Assembly: GCA_034670405.1 (NCBI GenBank)
Contig: JAXDDX010000013.1
Location: 1,106,001-1,170,000 of the forward strand
Source of the DNA: Hoplostethus atlanticus
Taxonomy: Eukaryota; Chordata; Actinopteri; Trachichthyiformes; Trachichthyidae
Length of the DNA: 64,000 nucleotides
Direction: 5' to 3'
In this document: one piece after another, positions 63,560 to 64,000 of the stretch
Position numbering within the stretch: the first letter of the stretch is position 1
Layout: every line of letters begins with the position of its first letter
The notes under the pieces: model-generated
Database searches by the model: none
Seen by the model: only the letters and a program-made list of their open reading frames with translations
Told to the model about the DNA's origin: nothing
Made by a program: the position numbers and the translations under genes

Positions 63560-64000
63560 CTGCAAGACAAGGTAGACCGAGGGTTACAACGAGGTCGACG
63601 AAGGGTTACAACCCGCGCAGTTCGCTTTTGACAGTTTTCTCTGCCAGCTGTAATGTTCTTGAAAAGAGTAAAGGTTTTAATTGATGTTTCCTGCTCTGCC
63701 TAGAGTGCAGGTTACAGTGCTGTGACATTGCAATCGCTGCCAGCCAGCCCCACCCCCTCTCTGGGGGGGGGGCTGGCTCTCAGGTTATAGCTGAGAGTGT
63801 GCCATCTGAAAAATGCTTTATCATTCTCCCACAAGAGTGGATTTGGTACCTGGCAGCCAGACAGAAGCCACTTCCCTCTCTGCTCTGGTGAACAGGAAGA
63901 GGTTTGGCTATCTACCTGTTTGTTGGACTGTCAGTCTGTTGGGTTGTCTGTGTGTCTCTCTTTGGTGTCGCTCCCTCAGTTAAACTGTCTCTCTGTGTGA
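63560..64000 (-). other. ptn: Start of the ptn last intron (partial)
   Basis: Non-coding sequence beyond the ptn acceptor up to the window edge. It has a pyrimidine-rich stretch by the acceptor, a G-run near 63764-63771 and GT/CT-rich sequence after 63930. No further ptn exon is recognised. Confidence 0.7.

Noticed and set aside
1..64000. Prokaryotic-type systems (CRISPR arrays, operons, phage or toxin-antitoxin genes)
   Set aside because: No regular repeat-spacer array and no clustered intact ORFs; the DNA is clearly vertebrate.

Overview
The window reads as vertebrate genomic DNA, most likely from a teleost fish. It has long non-coding stretches and many microsatellites. It carries decayed tRNA-derived SINEs with the fish-type tail (cgctttggataaaagcgtc near 5134), a Tc1/mariner remnant, and a LINE 3' fragment with an L2-like reverse-transcriptase C-terminus. 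One intact intronless GPCR coding exon is present. There are no prokaryotic signals (operons, Shine-Dalgarno sites, dense ORFs).

Two protein-coding genes can be supported. (1) A complete 500-codon muscarinic acetylcholine receptor M2 (chrm2, probably the chrm2a ohnolog) lies at 55100-56602 (+). It sits in one coding exon preceded by a branch point, a polypyrimidine tract and an acceptor AG (exon start 55059). Its 3' UTR probably runs to a poly(A) signal at 62646. A candidate non-coding first exon with a strong donor ends at 4273. If that is right, about 50.8 kb of the window is a single 5'-UTR intron. (2) The last coding exon of pleiotrophin (ptn) lies on the minus strand at 63504-63559, with its 3' UTR to the left and intron sequence to the window's end. 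CHRM2 and PTN are convergent neighbours on human 7q33, so the synteny supports both calls. M2 is a Gi/o-coupled acetylcholine receptor; pleiotrophin is a secreted heparin-binding growth factor. Nothing suggests a joint pathway; they are just neighbours.

Layout. 1-4110: non-coding with (GT)n, (GA)n, MITE-like copies and a CT/CA tract. 4120-4273: candidate chrm2 first exon. 4322-7470: SINE pieces, a possible hAT end and an inverted repeat. 7471-39000: mostly unique intronic DNA with microsatellites, a hairpin at 26535, a double palindrome at 29415 and a CTCF-like site at 35281. 40330-44153: a SINE, a deleted Tc1 element and a LINE/SINE tail. 44154-53960: unique DNA with a second CTCF-like site (48965) and a perfect palindrome (50240). 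53964-54770: LINE 3' end. 55059-62670: chrm2 exon. 62700-64000: ptn 3' end.

No new multi-gene system is visible. The most interesting points are the altered acidic allosteric motif and altered phosphorylation cluster in the receptor, translational-control features (overlapping weak upstream ATG; possible uORF exon), the tight tail-to-tail arrangement with ptn, and several precise palindromes in the intron. All calls are from reading the sequence; no alignment or folding program was run.
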